Assembly (NCBI GenBank): GCA_964592095.1
Contig: CAZQER010000018.1
Coordinates: forward strand, 1-22,173
DNA from: EX4484-2 sp964592095
Lineage (GTDB): Archaea > Altiarchaeota > Altiarchaeia > IMC4 > QMZM01
Length of the DNA: 22,173 nt
Reading direction: 5' to 3'
Both the position numbers and the translations under genes were made by a program. The notes under the pieces were generated by a model that saw only the letters and a list, made by a program, of their open reading frames with translations, searched no databases and was not told the DNA's origin. Numbering within the stretch: position 1 is the stretch's first letter; the number at the start of each line of letters is the position of its first letter. Below, in pieces: positions 7,475 through 14,338 of this stretch.

Positions 7475-8554
7475 ATGGTTACTATAATTGTGGGGGGGCA
7501 TTTTGGAGATGAGGGGAAGGGAAAAATTGTCTCATATCTTGCCAATAAGGATGATATAGATATCGTTGTAAGGGCGGGTGTTGGACCGAATGCCGGACAT
7601 ACTGTGTTCTATAAAAACAGAAGATATGGTCTTAGGATGATACCATGTGGTTTTGTAAATGAGAGTGCTGTACTTCTGATAGGTGCGGGAGTATTAATAA
7701 ATCCAAAAAGATTTTTGGAGGAAGTGAATATTACAAAAACAAAAGGCAGGATATTTATTGACAAAAGGTGCGGTATTATAGAGGACAGGCACAGGATGGA
7801 AGATATGTCAGATACTCATCTAAAAAGGGAGATTGGCACTACAGGTAGTGGCTGTGGACCTGCAAATGCTGAGAGGGCATATAGAACCATAAAATTAGCA
7901 AAGGATATTCCAGAATTGAAATCTTTTATTACTGATGTACCACTGGAAATAAATAATGCAATAGAGAATGGAAAGCGGATATTGATAGAGGCAAGTCAGG
8001 GTTTTGGGCTTTCATTGTTCTATGGTACATATCCCTTTGTTACATCAAAGGATACATCTGCATCTATGGCTGCGGTAGATGTTGGAATTGGACCTACAAA
8101 GGTTAAGGAGGTGATTGTTGTTTATAAAGCATACACAACCAGAGTTGGAGAGGGACCAATGAAATCCATGATAACAGAGGAGAATATTGCTAAATTTCCA
8201 ATTTGGCAGGATGTATTGAAGGATGCCCAAAACAAAGGTATTTATGGCAATGATATCAACGATATTTTATCTAAATATCTGGATGAATGGGGTACTGTGA
8301 CTCATAGGAAGAGAAGGGTAGGTATATTTGATATGGAACTTGCCAAGTATTCTGCGATGGTAAATGGTGCAACAAATATCTGCATAACCTGTATAGATAA
8401 GATATTTCCAGAGTGCAAGGGTGTTAAGGAGTATGATAAATTATCAAAAAGGGCAAGGGAGTATATAGAGAATATCGAGAAGGAGATTGGTGTAAATGTT
8501 ACATTATTATCTACTGGTCCAAAATCAGATGATATTATAGATTTGAGATTATAG
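7475..8554 (+). CDS. purA: Adenylosuccinate synthetase, short archaeal form
   Basis: Converts IMP, aspartate and GTP to adenylosuccinate, the first step of the AMP branch. The N-terminal GGHFGDEGKGK loop contains the catalytic Asp12, and GPNAGHTV gives the catalytic His. GTTGSGCGPANAERAYR and the C-terminal TVTHRKRRVGIFD segment are also family features. With 359 residues it is shorter than bacterial PurA (about 430), as is normal for many archaea. The gene starts 4 nt after the cupin stop codon, has an AAAATG start without a Shine-Dalgarno, and ends 7 bp from the convergent winged-helix gene, so the two transcripts must overlap or terminate inside each other. Confidence 0.95.
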   Translation: MVTIIVGGHFGDEGKGKIVSYLANKDDIDIVVRAGVGPNAGHTVFYKNRRYGLRMIPCGFVNESAVLLIGAGVLINPKRFLEEVNITKTKGRIFIDKRCGIIEDRHRMEDMSDTHLKREIGTTGSGCGPANAERAYRTIKLAKDIPELKSFITDVPLEINNAIENGKRILIEASQGFGLSLFYGTYPFVTSKDTSASMAAVDVGIGPTKVKEVIVVYKAYTTRVGEGPMKSMITEENIAKFPIWQDVLKDAQNKGIYGNDINDILSKYLDEWGTVTHRKRRVGIFDMELAKYSAMVNGATNICITCIDKIFPECKGVKEYDKLSKRAREYIENIEKEIGVNVTLLSTGPKSDDIIDLRL

Positions 8555-8561
8555 ATTTCCA

Positions 8562-8882
8562 TTATTCTTGAAATTCCTTATCCATACTTTCTATTTCCTT
8601 GGATAACCTTTCTATTTGCCTTGAAAGCCCCTCCAGTTCATGTGCTATATCTGCACCAATGGGTGTCAATTTAACCTCCTTGATTCTACCTTTCTTTTCA
8701 AATTTTACTATACCATAATCCTCCAACTGTGTTAATATCTTTAATGTATGTGTGTATGTGCAATCAGTCTCCTTTGAAAGAATAGATGCATATTTTCCTT
8801 GAGAATCCTTTAGTTTTAATACTATATTTGTGGGTTTATCGTGCAGGAACAGGTTCATGATTTCCATATAACTTTTAGCCAT
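8562..8882 (-). CDS. Winged helix-turn-helix transcriptional regulator
   Basis: A 106-residue DNA-binding protein. Residues about 12-75 form a winged helix of the MarR/archaeal repressor kind: a helical start, GKYASILSKETDCTYTHTLKILTQLEDYGIV as helix-turn-helix (split here for reading: the recognition helix is about TYTHTLKILTQLEDYG), and a basic wing KFEKKGRIKEVKLTPIG. A C-terminal heptad-like helix (about 77-106) with Leu and Ile spacing suggests a coiled-coil dimer. No ligand domain is present, so its signal is unknown. The ATG at 8882 is supported by GGTGAT 5 nt upstream. It is convergent with purA, and the neighbouring rpoL gene lies upstream on the same strand. The inverted repeat near 9295-9316 is a possible target but nothing shows that directly. 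Confidence 0.8.
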   Translation of the reverse strand: MAKSYMEIMNLFLHDKPTNIVLKLKDSQGKYASILSKETDCTYTHTLKILTQLEDYGIVKFEKKGRIKEVKLTPIGADIAHELEGLSRQIERLSKEIESMDKEFQE

Positions 8883-8887
8883 TGGAT

Positions 8888-8893
8888 ATCACC
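8888..8893 (-). promoter_or_regulatory. Shine-Dalgarno of the winged-helix gene
   Basis: On the minus strand GGTGAT lies 5 nt before the ATG at 8882, complementary to the 3' end of 16S rRNA. It is one of the few clear ribosome-binding sites in the window and decides the start. Confidence 0.6.
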
Positions 8894-8908
8894 ATAAGAG
8901 ATATTTTG

Positions 8909-8918
8909 ATATATAACT
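8909..8918 (-). promoter_or_regulatory. Putative TATA box of the winged-helix gene
   Basis: Minus-strand GTTATATATC is centred about 31 bp upstream of the start codon. It predicts a very short leader just long enough to hold the Shine-Dalgarno. The 99-bp gap between this gene and rpoL holds nothing else that I can identify. Confidence 0.4.
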
Positions 8919-8981
8919 CAAAACAAAACTATTATATTATATATTTTATAGGATATATAAAAATTATAAATAAAAATAGAT

Positions 8982-9239
8982 TTATTTCATTTCTACCTGA
9001 AGAAGTTGAGCAAATTCATTTAAATTATCCTTAACTATCTTAATGGCGTTCTTTAATGTACCAATTGGTTTATCAGAATCTATATGCAATCTAAAACCGG
9101 GGAGTAATGGGTGGGGATTATAAAAATACGCGTCAACTCCATTTTTTATTAATGTATCTGCTATAACTGGCAGTATTATATTATCATCTATCTCTATTTC
9201 CAAACTATCCTTCTTATTCTTGATAATTTTAACATCCAT
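8982..9239 (-). CDS. rpoL: DNA-directed RNA polymerase subunit L (Rpb11-like), divergent
   Basis: An 85-residue protein matching archaeal RpoL in size and in its most typical segment, AYFYNPHPLLPGFRLHID, followed by the amphipathic C-terminal helix IGTLKNAIKIVKDNLNEFAQ. RpoL pairs with subunit D to form the platform for polymerase assembly. The N-terminal helix is unusual: RpoL normally carries a GEDHTLxNLLR-like stretch, and here that place reads DDNIILPVIADTLI, without the His-Thr and Asn. This makes it either a fast-evolving RpoL or a paralogue. A minus-strand TATA-like box at about 9258-9267 suits a leaderless transcript. The gene stands divergent from the DUF89 leader region. Confidence 0.72.
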   Translation of the reverse strand: MDVKIIKNKKDSLEIEIDDNIILPVIADTLIKNGVDAYFYNPHPLLPGFRLHIDSDKPIGTLKNAIKIVKDNLNEFAQLLQVEMK

Positions 9240-9257
9240 TCTAAGATAAATAAAATA

Positions 9258-9267
9258 TATTATATGG
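9258..9267 (-). promoter_or_regulatory. Putative TATA box of rpoL
   Basis: Minus-strand CCATATAATA is centred about 24 bp upstream of the rpoL ATG at 9239. Spacing and composition suit an archaeal TATA box of a leaderless gene. The surrounding DNA is AT-rich on both strands, so the assignment is tentative. Confidence 0.4.
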
Positions 9268-9294
9268 AATATATAAATATATGAAAATCAAACA

Positions 9295-9316
9295 ACTCCA
9301 CACTGAAGTGTGGAGT
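9295..9316. repeat. Perfect 10-bp inverted repeat upstream of the DUF89 gene
   Basis: The arms ACTCCACACT (9295-9304) and AGTGTGGAGT (9307-9316) are exact reverse complements separated by only GA. It is clearly more GC-rich than the surrounding AT-rich DNA. It ends 5 bp before a TATA-like ATATATAA at 9322-9329, where an archaeal activator or repressor dimer would be expected, and about 55 bp upstream of the divergent rpoL start. It could instead form an RNA hairpin if transcription starts further upstream. Confidence 0.75.
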
Positions 9317-9321
9317 ATGTA

Positions 9322-9329
9322 ATATATAA
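9322..9329 (+). promoter_or_regulatory. Putative TATA box for the DUF89-hisD unit
   Basis: ATATATAA directly follows the inverted repeat. It predicts a transcript start near 9350, which would leave a leader of about 48 nt holding the strong Shine-Dalgarno and the hairpin. A second TATA-like run at about 9268-9280 could start a longer transcript that includes the inverted repeat and the 19-codon ORF. Confidence 0.4.
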
Positions 9330-9338
9330 TCATACAAA

Positions 9339-9398
9339 ATGTCAATTTCAAAAATAAAGGAGGTGAAAGCGCAAGGTTTATTCCTTGCGTGTTTGTAA
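9339..9398 (+). CDS. Possible 19-residue leader ORF overlapping the DUF89 start
   Basis: An ATG in the local AAAATG context opens a frame of 19 codons, MSISKIKEVKAQGLFLACL, whose TAA stop overlaps the DUF89 ATG as TAATG. Such an overlap would allow translational coupling. The frame contains the purine-rich AAGGAGGTGA sequence and both arms of a hairpin. Against it, the nearest TATA-like box (9322-9329) predicts a transcript starting downstream of this ATG. There is no homology evidence, and a 19-codon frame can arise by chance. Confidence 0.3.
   Translation: MSISKIKEVKAQGLFLACL
9357..9366 (+). promoter_or_regulatory. Strong Shine-Dalgarno of the DUF89 gene, set back behind a hairpin
   Basis: AAGGAGGTGA is a near-perfect anti-16S match but lies 31 nt before the ATG at 9398. 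A hairpin with 7-bp arms CGCAAGG (9370-9376) and CCTTGCG (9383-9389) lies between them. When folded, it would bring the Shine-Dalgarno to about 11 nt from the ATG. An alternative GTG start at 9389 overlaps the stem. Confidence 0.55.
9370..9389 (+). repeat. Hairpin CGCAAGG / CCTTGCG in the DUF89 leader
   Basis: A perfect 7-bp stem with the 6-nt loop TTTATT lies between the Shine-Dalgarno and the DUF89 start codon. It is not followed by a T-tract, so it does not look like a terminator. It may shape ribosome loading. Confidence 0.65.
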
Positions 9399-10270
9399 TG
9401 AAACTTTACCCAGAATGTGCTCCCTGTATGCTTCAGAGGGCATTGATGTTCTGTGAAAATGAGGGTGGGGAGAAAAAATACGAGGTAATAAGGGCGGTAT
9501 CAAAATTTTTTGCGGAAAATTTTACAGAAAATTTAACAACAACCAAACTGGCATATGAAAGAAATAAAATAATAGAATCAATAACTCACAACAAAGACCC
9601 AATGAAGGATATAAAAGATAAAAGTTTTAGTGCTGCATTAAAATTATATCCGACACTGAAGGATCATATAGATAAAATAGATAATGATAAGGAAAGATTC
9701 ATTACTGCTTTGAGGATAGCACTTGCTGGAAACACACTTGAATTTGGAGCAAGAGACCATAAACCGGACCTAAGTAAATTGGAGGATGAAATATTTGATG
9801 TTATTAATGGAAGTTTATCTATTGATGATTCAGACAAGATTTATAATATAGTGAAGAATTCAAAAAGGATTCTGTATGTAACTGATAATGCTGCAGAAGT
9901 AATTATGGATAAGATACTCATAGAGGATATTAGTAGGTATGCTACGGTTTATATATCTCCACTTTCAAGGCCAGTTCAGGATGATGCATGTATAGATGAT
10001 ATAAAAAAGGCGGGTCTTGATAATAATTACAATATAATACCAAGAGGGGATTCAATAGGTGTATGGTTTGAAAAAACCACCAAGGAATTCCAAAGAATCT
10101 ATGATAATGTAGATTTTGTTATTGCAAAGGGTATGGGGTGTTATGAAACACTAATTGATTACCCAGAAAGAACCAGAGGAAGGATAGGATTGCTAATGAA
10201 GGTGAAATGCTTACCTGTATCGCTCAATATTAATGCACCAATTGGCTCTAATGTAATAAAGATTTTATAA
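9398..10270 (+). CDS. DUF89 family metal-dependent phosphatase
   Basis: A 290-residue member of the DUF89/ARMT1-like family, whose characterised members are metal-dependent phosphatases thought to clear damaged or unwanted phosphometabolites. The N-terminus MKLYPECAPCMLQRAL, with its CxxC, is typical of the archaeal subfamily. The core shows LYVTDNAAEVIMD (Asp163, Asn164), SRPVQDDACIDD, RGDSIGVWFE and AKGMGCYETL, the phosphate and metal region. The C-terminus APIGSNVIKIL is also typical. The ATG at 9398 is preferred because the family begins about there; a GTG at 9389 would add MFV. The leader is unusual (set-back Shine-Dalgarno, hairpin, overlapping short ORF). The stop is 18 bp before hisD, suggesting co-transcription. 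The physiological substrate is unknown. Confidence 0.85.
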   Translation: MKLYPECAPCMLQRALMFCENEGGEKKYEVIRAVSKFFAENFTENLTTTKLAYERNKIIESITHNKDPMKDIKDKSFSAALKLYPTLKDHIDKIDNDKERFITALRIALAGNTLEFGARDHKPDLSKLEDEIFDVINGSLSIDDSDKIYNIVKNSKRILYVTDNAAEVIMDKILIEDISRYATVYISPLSRPVQDDACIDDIKKAGLDNNYNIIPRGDSIGVWFEKTTKEFQRIYDNVDFVIAKGMGCYETLIDYPERTRGRIGLLMKVKCLPVSLNINAPIGSNVIKIL

Positions 10271-10288
10271 TCTGATGGTAGATGTTGT

Positions 10289-11587
10289 ATGGAAACCATA
10301 TTATATAATAAAGAAAATGCAGAAAAACTTGAGGATATAATAAAGAGAAAAAGAATTTCCTTGGATGATGTAATAGGTAGTGTAAGACCAATAATATCTC
10401 AGGTCAGGAAGAATGGGGATTCTGTGCTATTCATACTTACCAGGAAACTTGATAAATTTAATCTATCAAAGGAGAATATAAGGGTTTCAGAAAGGGAGAT
10501 AAGAGAAGCATATTCTAGGGTCAATAAAAGGGTTATAAACGCGCTTGAAAAAGCGGCAGAGAATATTGGGAAGTATCATGCTGAACAATACGACAGAATA
10601 GAGAAAGAGTGGGGGATAGAGATAAATAAGGGGGTTCTAATAAAAGAAAAGATTGTTCCAATCAAAAATATTGGTTGTTACATACCTGGAGGTAGGGCAT
10701 CCTATCCATCAACTGTGCTTATGACATGCATTCCTGCAAAAGCAGCAGGTGTTGAAAGAGTAGTTATTGTTTCACCCCCTCCCATATCGGATGTAATTCT
10801 CGTAGCTGCAGATATCTGCAATGTAAGGGAGATTTATAGGGTTGGTGGTGCACAGGCAATAGCAGCACTTGCCTATGGAACCGAATCCATACCAAGAGTT
10901 GATAAAATTGTTGGTCCTGGAAATAAATATGTTATGGCTGCAAAGATGCTGGTATATGGTCAGGTGGATATTGATATGCCAGCAGGACCCTCGGAGATTC
11001 TAATTATTGCAGATGATACAGCAAAACCAAAATTCATTGCTGCAGATATTTTAGCCCAGTTAGAACATGACCCAAATTCTTATGCAATACTTGTTACACA
11101 TTCTAAGAAAATTACATCTGATGTTGAGAATGAACTTCAGATGCAGATGGAGGATTTAAAAGATTTAAGGAGAAAATGGCTTACTGATAACCTACAGAAT
11201 TATATTACAATACTCACAAAGGATATTGAAGAATCTATTGAATTTGCAAATCTCTACGCTCCAGAGCATATTGAAATTATGACGGAAAACCCTGAGAATA
11301 TAGTCAATGAGATTAGAAATGCTGGGGCAATATTCTTAGGGGATTTCTCTCCAGTAGCGGCAGGAGATTATGCATCTGGAGGAAATCATGTCCTACCAAC
11401 AGGAGGGACCGCAAGATTCGCATCCGAACTGAGTGTTAGAGATTTTATAAGAAACATGAGTATTCAGAATATAAATAATGATGGATTGAGAAATTTGAGG
11501 GATACCGTAGAAATTATTGCAGAAACAGAGGGTTTCATTGCTCATAAAAAATCAATAGAAAAGAGATTTGAATATACCAAGGTATAA
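10289..11587 (+). CDS. hisD: Histidinol dehydrogenase
   Basis: Catalyses the last two steps of histidine synthesis, oxidising histidinol to histidine with two NAD+. The 432 residues are full length. The Zn ligands match those of the Escherichia coli enzyme: Gln257 and His260 in AQLEHDPNS, Asp360 in SPVAAGDYASGG, and His419 in EGFIAHKKS. The general base pair Glu326-His327 lies in YAPEHIE. NIGCYIPGGRASYPSTVLMT and VGPGNKYVMAAK form the nucleotide-binding region. No other his gene is present here. The gene sits between DUF89 (18 bp) and GGPP synthase (25 bp), all on the plus strand. Its ATG has only a weak GGT upstream. Confidence 0.97.
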   Translation: METILYNKENAEKLEDIIKRKRISLDDVIGSVRPIISQVRKNGDSVLFILTRKLDKFNLSKENIRVSEREIREAYSRVNKRVINALEKAAENIGKYHAEQYDRIEKEWGIEINKGVLIKEKIVPIKNIGCYIPGGRASYPSTVLMTCIPAKAAGVERVVIVSPPPISDVILVAADICNVREIYRVGGAQAIAALAYGTESIPRVDKIVGPGNKYVMAAKMLVYGQVDIDMPAGPSEILIIADDTAKPKFIAADILAQLEHDPNSYAILVTHSKKITSDVENELQMQMEDLKDLRRKWLTDNLQNYITILTKDIEESIEFANLYAPEHIEIMTENPENIVNEIRNAGAIFLGDFSPVAAGDYASGGNHVLPTGGTARFASELSVRDFIRNMSIQNINNDGLRNLRDTVEIIAETEGFIAHKKSIEKRFEYTKV

Positions 11588-11612
11588 CAATAAAAATAAT
11601 AAAATAATAAAT

Positions 11613-12563
11613 ATGAACTTTTCCAGATTCCAACCATTAATAGATGAGGTAAATGGAAGAATAAATGAGATATTGATAGGTAGACCTGAAAATCTATATA
11701 ATGCATCAAAACATATCATTATTGCTGGCGGGAAGAGAATAAGACCCTTAATCTGTATATTGGCATGCAGGGCTGTTGGGGGGGATGATAGAGATGTCAT
11801 TGAAACAGCCGCTGCGATAGAATTGATTCATACATTTACACTGATTCATGATGATATTATGGATGAAGATGAATTTAGAAGGGGTATAAAATCGGTGCAT
11901 GAGATATATGGTCACTCTACTGCAATTCTTGCCGGAGATTTACTATTTTCCAATGCGTTCAAGATTTGTCATAGGGATGTGTTCAAAATACTGGCAGATG
12001 CTAGTGCTATGATATGTGAGGGGCAGGAGATGGATATATCATTTGAGAAAAGAACAGATGTGAAAGAGGATGAATATATGGAGATGATAAGAAAGAAAAC
12101 TGCGGTTCTCTTAGAGACGGCGGCAAAGGTAGGTGCATTGCTGGGGAATGGAGATAAAGAGGAAATAGAAAATCTGAGTTCATTTGGATTAAATATTGGA
12201 ATTGCATTTCAGATAAAGGATGATATATTGGGTGCAATAGCAGATGAGAAAAAACTTGGAAAACCAGTAGGTAGCGACATATACAAGTGTAAAAAGAATC
12301 TAATTGCCATCAAATCACTTGAATTTTTAAAAAATGATAAAAGGAAAAAATTATTAAGAATTCTATCACAAAGAAATAATACAAAAAAGGAAATCAATGA
12401 TGCGATTGAACTCTTCAAGGAATCTGGAGCAATAGAATACTGCACACAAATGATGAATAATTATGCAGAAATGGCAAGAAATTCCATATTGAACCTAAAA
12501 AAGAGCAAAGCAAGAGATGACCTGTTGGATTTATCTGATTTTATTATAAAAAGAGAATTTTAA
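11613..12563 (+). CDS. idsA: Geranylgeranyl diphosphate synthase (short-chain isoprenyl diphosphate synthase)
   Basis: Makes the C20 (or C15/C20) prenyl chain for archaeal ether lipids. I start it at the ATG at 11613 (316 residues), because MNFSRFQPLIDEVN is the usual family opening and the longer frame from 11568 overlaps hisD. The first Asp-rich motif HDDIMDEDEFRRG (Asp80, Asp81, Asp84) and the second, FQIKDDILG (Asp203, Asp204), are intact, with AGGKRIRPL at 38-46. Phe75 lies five residues before the first motif, the position where an aromatic residue limits chain length in archaeal GGPP synthases, so a C20 product is expected. It lies 33 bp upstream of galU. Confidence 0.93.
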   Translation: MNFSRFQPLIDEVNGRINEILIGRPENLYNASKHIIIAGGKRIRPLICILACRAVGGDDRDVIETAAAIELIHTFTLIHDDIMDEDEFRRGIKSVHEIYGHSTAILAGDLLFSNAFKICHRDVFKILADASAMICEGQEMDISFEKRTDVKEDEYMEMIRKKTAVLLETAAKVGALLGNGDKEEIENLSSFGLNIGIAFQIKDDILGAIADEKKLGKPVGSDIYKCKKNLIAIKSLEFLKNDKRKKLLRILSQRNNTKKEINDAIELFKESGAIEYCTQMMNNYAEMARNSILNLKKSKARDDLLDLSDFIIKREF

Positions 12564-12596
12564 TTGATAAAACAATAATAAATCAAAATAATCAAA

Positions 12597-13463
12597 ATGA
12601 AGGCGGTAATACCTGCAGCCGGGTTGGGAACAAGATTCCTACCGGCAACAAAGGCTCAACCAAAGGAGATGTTACCACTCATTGATAAACCAGTCATCCA
12701 ATTCGTTGTGGAGGAGGCTGTGAATTCTGGTATAGAGGATATTCTCATAATTACCGGTAGAGGTAAAAGGGCAATTGAGGACCACTTTGATAAATCATTT
12801 GAACTTGAGCATGTATTGGAGAAGAAGGGTAAACAGAAATTTCTTAGGGAGGTTCAGGATATATCCGATTTGGCGGATATCCACTATATAAGGCAAAGAG
12901 AGGCATTGGGATTGGGAAATGCCATATACTATGCAAGAAAGCATGTTGGGAATGAACCATTTGTAGTTTTGTTGGGTGATGACATAATATTCTCAAACAC
13001 CCCGTGCTCAAAACAACTTATTGATTGTTATGAGAAATACAGTGGTTCTATAATAGCCGTAACTGAAGTCAGAAGTGATATGATTGAGCAATATGGTGTA
13101 ATAAATGGCAAAAAACTTGAGGATAGCATATACAAGATAAAGAGTCTGGTGGAAAAACCAAAATTGGATGAAGCACCATCAAATCTTGCAATAATAGGAA
13201 GATATATATTAACACCCGAGATATTTGATGCAATAGAAAATACCAAGCCGGGCAAGGGTGGCGAGATACAACTCACCGATGCCATAAAGATTCTCAACAA
13301 AAAACAGGATGTCTATGCATTGAAATTTGATGGTGAAAGGTACGATTTGGGTAATAAGTCAGATTATATAAAAGCAACAATACAGTATGCTTTAAGAAGA
13401 GGGGAGTTTAGAGATGAAATACTCAACTATATGAGAAATTTAGTTGATAGATATGATAGATAA
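12597..13463 (+). CDS. galU: UTP-glucose-1-phosphate uridylyltransferase
   Basis: Forms UDP-glucose from UTP and glucose-1-phosphate for glycan and lipid glycosylation. The 288-residue protein has the GalU signature AVIPAAGLGTRFLPATKAQP at the N-terminus, PLIDKPVIQFVVEEA, the LGDDIIF metal motif, VEKPKLDEAPSNLAIIGRY, and GEIQLTDAIK near the C-terminus. It resembles the GalU type common in bacteria and many archaea, rather than the RmlA type. The AAAATG start has no Shine-Dalgarno. It closes a co-directional run DUF89-hisD-GGPPS-galU and is convergent with purQ across 28 bp. Confidence 0.93.
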   Translation: MKAVIPAAGLGTRFLPATKAQPKEMLPLIDKPVIQFVVEEAVNSGIEDILIITGRGKRAIEDHFDKSFELEHVLEKKGKQKFLREVQDISDLADIHYIRQREALGLGNAIYYARKHVGNEPFVVLLGDDIIFSNTPCSKQLIDCYEKYSGSIIAVTEVRSDMIEQYGVINGKKLEDSIYKIKSLVEKPKLDEAPSNLAIIGRYILTPEIFDAIENTKPGKGGEIQLTDAIKILNKKQDVYALKFDGERYDLGNKSDYIKATIQYALRRGEFRDEILNYMRNLVDRYDR

Positions 13464-13491
13464 TGATATATAAAAGAATAAAGGAAAAATT
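13464..13491 (-). terminator. T-rich terminator region after purQ
   Basis: On the minus strand the 28-bp gap after the purQ stop reads as a T5 run, CC, and further T-rich DNA, with no strong hairpin, consistent with U-tract termination of the purSLQ transcript. The galU transcript arrives from the other side. Confidence 0.35.
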
Positions 13492-14337
13492 TTAAAATTT
13501 CTTTAAGTAATCTGCAATACTTTCAAATATAATCCTTCCATCACCATAATCCTCCCAATTTGTCTTATTTCTCACCCTGTTTTTTTTACCTTCATGTTCT
13601 CTTGTCCAGTCGCTTTCCTGTATTTTATAAATGACCCTCTCAGGGTGAGGCATCATCCCAAGTATATTTCCCTCGGGATTACATATACCTGCAATATCAT
13701 ACAAACTACCATTTGGATTCCACGGAAATTTATCATTGGCATATTCGCCATTCTCATAGCAATATCTAAATACAATCTGTCCATTTTCTATTAATCTATC
13801 AAGAAGTTCTTTATCTTTTTTCCCAAATGTGAACCTGCCCTCTGCATGTGCTACAGGAATTTGCAATACATTACCTATTTTTAATTTTGATGTAAAGTGG
13901 CATTTATTTACATGTCTCAAATATGTTGGTCTGCATTGAAAATTCGATGTCAGATTATTAGTCAGGGAAGATATCGGTTCTTTTAATATTCCATTAAACC
14001 CCGGTAATAATCCCATCTCTGTCAAAATCTGGAATCCATTACATATACCAAAGATTAGATTACCTGATTCAACAAACTCCTTTATATCATCAAAAAGTCT
14101 GGATTTTATTCTTGCGGCAAATATCGCCCCGGCCCTTACATAATCCCCTGCTGACCAACCTCCAGGCAGCATTAAAACCCTGTAATCAAATAGATTCCTT
14201 TTTCTGTCTTTGCTACAATCACCAGTAAGTTGCTTTAGGTGCACAAGTTCTGCTTCAATGCCCACTGCCTCAAATGCCCTTTTTGTCTCTTCCTCGCAGT
14301 TTGTTCCTTCAATCAACAAAATGCATGCATCTGGCAT
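13492..14337 (-). CDS. purQ: Phosphoribosylformylglycinamidine synthase subunit PurQ (glutaminase)
   Basis: Class I glutamine amidotransferase subunit that supplies ammonia to PurL for FGAM synthesis. The catalytic triad is visible as Cys99 in FGICNGFQIL and His231/Glu233 in MMPHPERV. LPGGWSAGDYVRAGAI and VAHAEGRF are PurQ features. At 281 residues it is longer than the roughly 225-residue bacterial small PurQ, like other archaeal long PurQ proteins. GGAGG lies 6 nt before the ATG, within the last codons of purL, and the gene begins 1 nt after the purL stop, so translation is coupled. Third gene of purS-purL-purQ. Confidence 0.95.
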   Translation of the reverse strand: MPDACILLIEGTNCEEETKRAFEAVGIEAELVHLKQLTGDCSKDRKRNLFDYRVLMLPGGWSAGDYVRAGAIFAARIKSRLFDDIKEFVESGNLIFGICNGFQILTEMGLLPGFNGILKEPISSLTNNLTSNFQCRPTYLRHVNKCHFTSKLKIGNVLQIPVAHAEGRFTFGKKDKELLDRLIENGQIVFRYCYENGEYANDKFPWNPNGSLYDIAGICNPEGNILGMMPHPERVIYKIQESDWTREHEGKKNRVRNKTNWEDYGDGRIIFESIADYLKKF

Positions 14338-14338
14338 T

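Noticed and set aside
9290..9390. IS200/IS605-type element remnant
   Set aside because: Two hairpins alone, without any tnpA or tnpB trace or a known target sequence, do not support an element call.
11568..11612. Longer GGPP synthase start
   Set aside because: It overlaps hisD by 20 bp and adds a low-complexity Asn/Lys stretch not found in the family.
12007..12445. Opposite-strand open frames within GGPP synthase, and similar frames in argJ, purA, adkA and purL
   Set aside because: They lie opposite well-recognised conserved genes and show no family features of their own.
13486..13500. Palindrome AAATTTTAAAATTT between galU and purQ
   Set aside because: Pure A/T palindromes of this size are expected in such DNA and it extends into the purQ coding end.
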